From Vibrio neptunius (GTDB lineage: Bacteria; Pseudomonadota; Gammaproteobacteria; Enterobacterales; Vibrionaceae), in the NCBI GenBank assembly GCA_019339365.1, contig CP079859.1:2170001-2234000 (forward strand): DNA of 64,000 nucleotides. Reading direction: 5' to 3'. Of the stretch, positions 63,640-64,000 are shown piece by piece. The position numbers and the translations under genes were made by a program. Positions within the stretch are counted from its first letter, which is position 1, and the number at the start of each line of letters is the position of its first letter. Below the pieces are notes generated by a model. It saw only the letters and a program-made list of their open reading frames with translations. It ran no database searches and was not told the DNA's origin.

Positions 63640-64000
63640 CTATTCCTTGTGAGTCAAAACCCAGCAGTTATGAATGTGTTTATTGCGAGAAAAATCCATT
63701 GGTAAAGTTTGGTGTGAAATATTCTTTGCAACTAAGCCAAGTTCATCCAAACCCTCCATATCCATCTTAAAGTGACGCTTATTGTTTGAGAATACAATCG
63801 TACCGCCATTGCGAAGCAAACGCTTAAGGCTCTTCATTAACTGAATATGATCTCGCTGTACATCAAAGCTTTGTTCCATACGCTTAGAGTTGGAGAACGT
63901 TGGCGGATCGATAAAGATTAGGTCAAATTGTGCCGTTGAGCGCTCAAGCCACTGCAGGCAATCCGCTTGCTCGAATCTATGCTGACGACCAACTTGGCCA
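63640..64000 (-). CDS. rlmL: 23S rRNA methyltransferase RlmL (RlmKL), C-terminal part
   Basis: The open frame enters from the right edge and ends at 63640 (about 120 codons). It contains the methyltransferase motif [13 protein letters not shown] and ends [14 protein letters not shown], the end of the RlmK (m7G2069) domain. The N-terminal RlmL domain lies outside the window. Confidence 0.95.
   Translation of the reverse strand, partial: GQVGRQHRFEQADCLQWLERSTAQFDLIFIDPPTFSNSKRMEQSFDVQRDHIQLMKSLKRLLRNGGTIVFSNNKRHFKMDMEGLDELGLVAKNISHQTLPMDFSRNKHIHNCWVLTHKE

Overview
This window looks like the terminus of a Vibrio chromosome 1. The right-hand block carries rlmL, a glutaredoxin-like gene, uup, a DUF3466 GlyGly-CTERM protein, rmf, fabA, a Lon-like protease and matP. 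A canonical dif-type XerC/XerD site lies at 26499-26526 and a perfect matS site at 23177-23189. Together with a bsrV-type racemase and a vvhBA/vthBA-type haemolysin operon this suggests a marine, probably pathogenic Vibrio. The species cannot be fixed from the sequence alone.

Layout. 1-15500: a type III secretion (T3SS) island of SPI-2 type, in the order AraC regulator, sctF, sctG, sctI, sctJ, sctK, sctL, sctW, chaperone, a giant secreted-type protein, an SsaM-like gene, sctV, sctN, sctO, sctP, sctQ. A truncated papain-like effector candidate sits at the left edge. sctR/S/T/U, sctC/D and ordinary translocators are not in the window. 15500-17435: haemolysin and its partner. 18337-22991: a three-gene cassette of exported proteins (carotenoid-oxygenase family, FAD-linked oxidase, lipocalin-like). 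23395-26282: chemoreceptor and periplasmic amino-acid racemase.

26527-39143: a tailless corticovirus-like (PM2-like) prophage with a double jelly-roll capsid gene and packaging ATPase. It has a dif site on the left, a dif-like site on the right and no integrase gene. 39144-42320: phage-type regulators, a Fic gene and an antitoxin-like gene. 42320-47650: a second, inverted, divergent corticovirus-like structural module without replication or packaging genes. 47762-54630: accessory genes, fragments and a globin-coupled diguanylate cyclase. 54874-64000: conserved core.

A theme across the whole window is reading frames broken by exactly one base, nearly all in a homopolymer run. I count ten or more. 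In every case correcting one base restores a sensible full-length protein. Homopolymer sequencing error is the simplest explanation, so I annotate these as single genes with the break noted. True mutation or transcriptional slippage, known in other T3SS genes, remains possible for some of them. All family assignments come from reading the sequence; no database search was made.
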